The notes under the pieces: generated by a model
Database searches by the model: none
What the model saw: the letters and a program-made list of their open reading frames with translations, nothing else
What the model was told of the DNA's origin: nothing
Program-made: the position numbers and the translations under genes
Assembly (NCBI GenBank): GCA_009785545.1
Contig: WQWD01000108.1
Coordinates: forward strand, 1 to 7,733
DNA: 7,733 nucleotides
From: Treponema sp.
Lineage (GTDB): Bacteria; Spirochaetota; Spirochaetia; Treponematales; Breznakiellaceae
Direction: 5' to 3'
In this document: positions 7,201 through 7,733 of the stretch, one piece after another
How positions within the stretch are numbered: position 1 is the first letter of the stretch
Layout of the letters: each line of letters starts with the position of its first letter

Positions 7201-7733
7201 GAAGCGCAGGAACGTACCTCGTTGATTTTTTATCTGCTTACATCGCTTAAACAAATTTGCAATCACCCCAGAGTATATGACAAAGAAAGTCCTCCGATTA
7301 TGGAACTTTCGGGGAAGGCGCAGCTTCTTGTTACTTTGTTAAAAGAAATTCTTGCCAACAGGGAAAAAACAATTGTTTTTAGTCAATATGTTGAAACTCT
7401 TGACTGTTTGGAAAAGATCATAAAAAAAGAACTGGGCGAAACAGCTTTGATCTATCACGGCGGACTTGATCAGGGAACTCGTGCGAAAATTATCGACACT
7501 TTCCAAAACGATCCTGTTTCACGCATATTGCTTATCAGCTTGAAAGCCGGCGGACTCGGCCTCAATCTGACCGCCGCAAGCCGAGTTATTCACTATGATT
7601 TATGGTACAACCCTGCGGTAGAAAACCAGGCAACAGACCGTGCTTTTCGTATCGGCCAGAAACGCACGGTTTTTGTTCACCGGCTTATTACCAAAAACAG
7701 TTTTGAAGAAAAAATCGATGCAATGATCACAAA
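4285..7733 (+). CDS. SWIM zinc-finger SNF2-family DEAD/DEAH-box helicase, 3' end cut by window edge
   Basis: The frame is open from the ATG at 4285 to the right edge: 1149 codons with no stop. The N-terminal region carries a SWIM zinc finger, CTC...CKH (C122, C124, C131, H133). A long, weakly conserved middle part (about 150-700) corresponds to the SNF2-associated region of bacterial SWIM-SNF2 proteins. The C-terminal third is a complete two-lobed SNF2 ATPase: LRPYQ (720-724), Walker A DDMGLGKT (745-752), DEAH (839-842), SGTP (867-870), VFSQY (about 1031-1035), LKAGGLGLNL (1086-1095) and the arginine-finger motif QATDRAFRIGQ (1115-1125). Only a short tail should be missing. Such proteins are DNA-stimulated ATPases thought to remodel protein-nucleic acid complexes; the substrate is unknown. 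No Shine-Dalgarno sequence precedes the ATG. The start is supported by MKNLYGVTPWGRWF, typical of the family. An aromatic stretch at 333-345 is probably buried core rather than membrane. Confidence 0.93.
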   Translation, partial: MKNLYGVTPWGRWFIDILDSYKMGERLERGRRYANAGKVLSLELTEGRAAAKVEGKSSPFYRVSISFSPLKDAEKVYDMIERDLPLLAQIASGELPETFLHKLKKEGINLIPTHWREMRRFCTCPDYGDPCKHMAALYYIIAREIDANPQALFRLRGMDLTNRFGKAAARTIASPFTVKFSAKEKLLKNDSSQINDDSSFSREPLEFEEIPHCGHIITSLLPPNPPFSNKDFAGVMAEFYHLCTQTELESYLYTNTGKGWEQAETDEENLAQTEHDFSRSHWTVFCPNLIPGTDPVLQAEDIKGGSKRYSLFEAFRYFVQFSSDDGTNSYNFLFYFFKYLYFLCSAGAFIPFVHVDTDDTLKIIWRPFETLPSVSQTLEKIAQRECGMLKTSSSFKINLTNKQVNTAGKQTVSGKSVVDLLASAFLSEWVRHKFVIFHKKLNKENNNELKQLLNLFYMRMFIDVSAPAKRSLPMAIDRWLSVLHIDFSAYRYAINIKDQSSRSEEGAHDFMNFAISMDTITETDSGAKKTTLNKCSDLEILKAPIALSNYLPEIKDLFTKQNVTLSEIRLVSFMDSASPLLGRLGITINLPKALAKELKPRIVVKGKTEGSLVKHLDLNALQEFEWQIAIGDEVMSLKEFEKLLKLKRTMVRFRDGFVKMKAEEFSRLLKNAKSAPPDLNDFLKAHFSGDSVLEFDARETIDNLFREQNFPIPTSLNADLRPYQVRGYNWVCSLLLSGFGCILADDMGLGKTIQSITAILRLKEEKLLGEGCLIVAPAALLINWEKELDRFAPSLKVSRYHGSGRRFDKKSDVFLTTYQTTVRDSEKLKKKTFSLLLVDEAHLMKNAQTRVSRTVKHLRSKYRLALSGTPVENRLEDLRSLFDFILPGYLGDAAKFKEQYRIPIEVMRNKEKAKDLQRITSPFLMRRVKTDKKIISDLPDKVVINEYAVLEKEQAALYETVVSESVKKSENIEAQERTSLIFYLLTSLKQICNHPRVYDKESPPIMELSGKAQLLVTLLKEILANREKTIVFSQYVETLDCLEKIIKKELGETALIYHGGLDQGTRAKIIDTFQNDPVSRILLISLKAGGLGLNLTAASRVIHYDLWYNPAVENQATDRAFRIGQKRTVFVHRLITKNSFEEKIDAMIT

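Overview
The window is a chromosomal segment carrying two cell-maintenance genes and a large helicase gene. It is probably from a spirochaete of the Treponema lineage. That guess rests on mid-range base composition by eye, the particular murD and epmA sequence types, and general familiarity; no rRNA or other firm marker is present, so it is a moderate-confidence inference. Nothing here is a phage, plasmid or defence island. The only sign of mobility is a decayed transposase fragment.

Left part (1-2316, + strand): the 5'-truncated murD (peptidoglycan precursor ligase) is followed after 14 bases by epmA, a stand-alone class II lysyl-tRNA-synthetase paralogue that modifies elongation factor P. 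They look co-transcribed. The 3' end of epmA runs into an inverted-repeat element (2289-2384). A perfect 10-bp outer stem encloses three small hairpins, and the left half of the element encodes the last eight residues of EpmA.

Middle (2402-3571, - strand): metK, S-adenosylmethionine synthetase, converges on epmA. Its better start is the internal ATG at 3571, preceded by a GGGGG ribosome-binding site. Upstream, on the same strand, are a plausible promoter (3617-3645) and an overlapping terminator-like hairpin with a T7 run (3624-3650).

The stretch 3572-4057 has no intact gene. It holds the metK leader, a featureless GC-rich patch, a degraded C-terminal piece of an ISAs1/H-repeat-type transposase (3757-3981, + strand), and a hairpin just after it (3991-4014).

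Right part (4058-7733, + strand): a 65-residue cysteine-rich protein (4058-4255) is followed by a very long gene (4285 to beyond the right edge). That gene encodes a SWIM zinc-finger SNF2-family helicase of at least 1149 residues. It has no ribosome-binding site, and a perfect TATAAT box ends only 12 bases before its ATG, so it may be read from a leaderless transcript.

I found no convincing new multi-gene system. The items most worth following are the structured element at the epmA/metK junction, the metK leader hairpin, and the possible leaderless start of the helicase.
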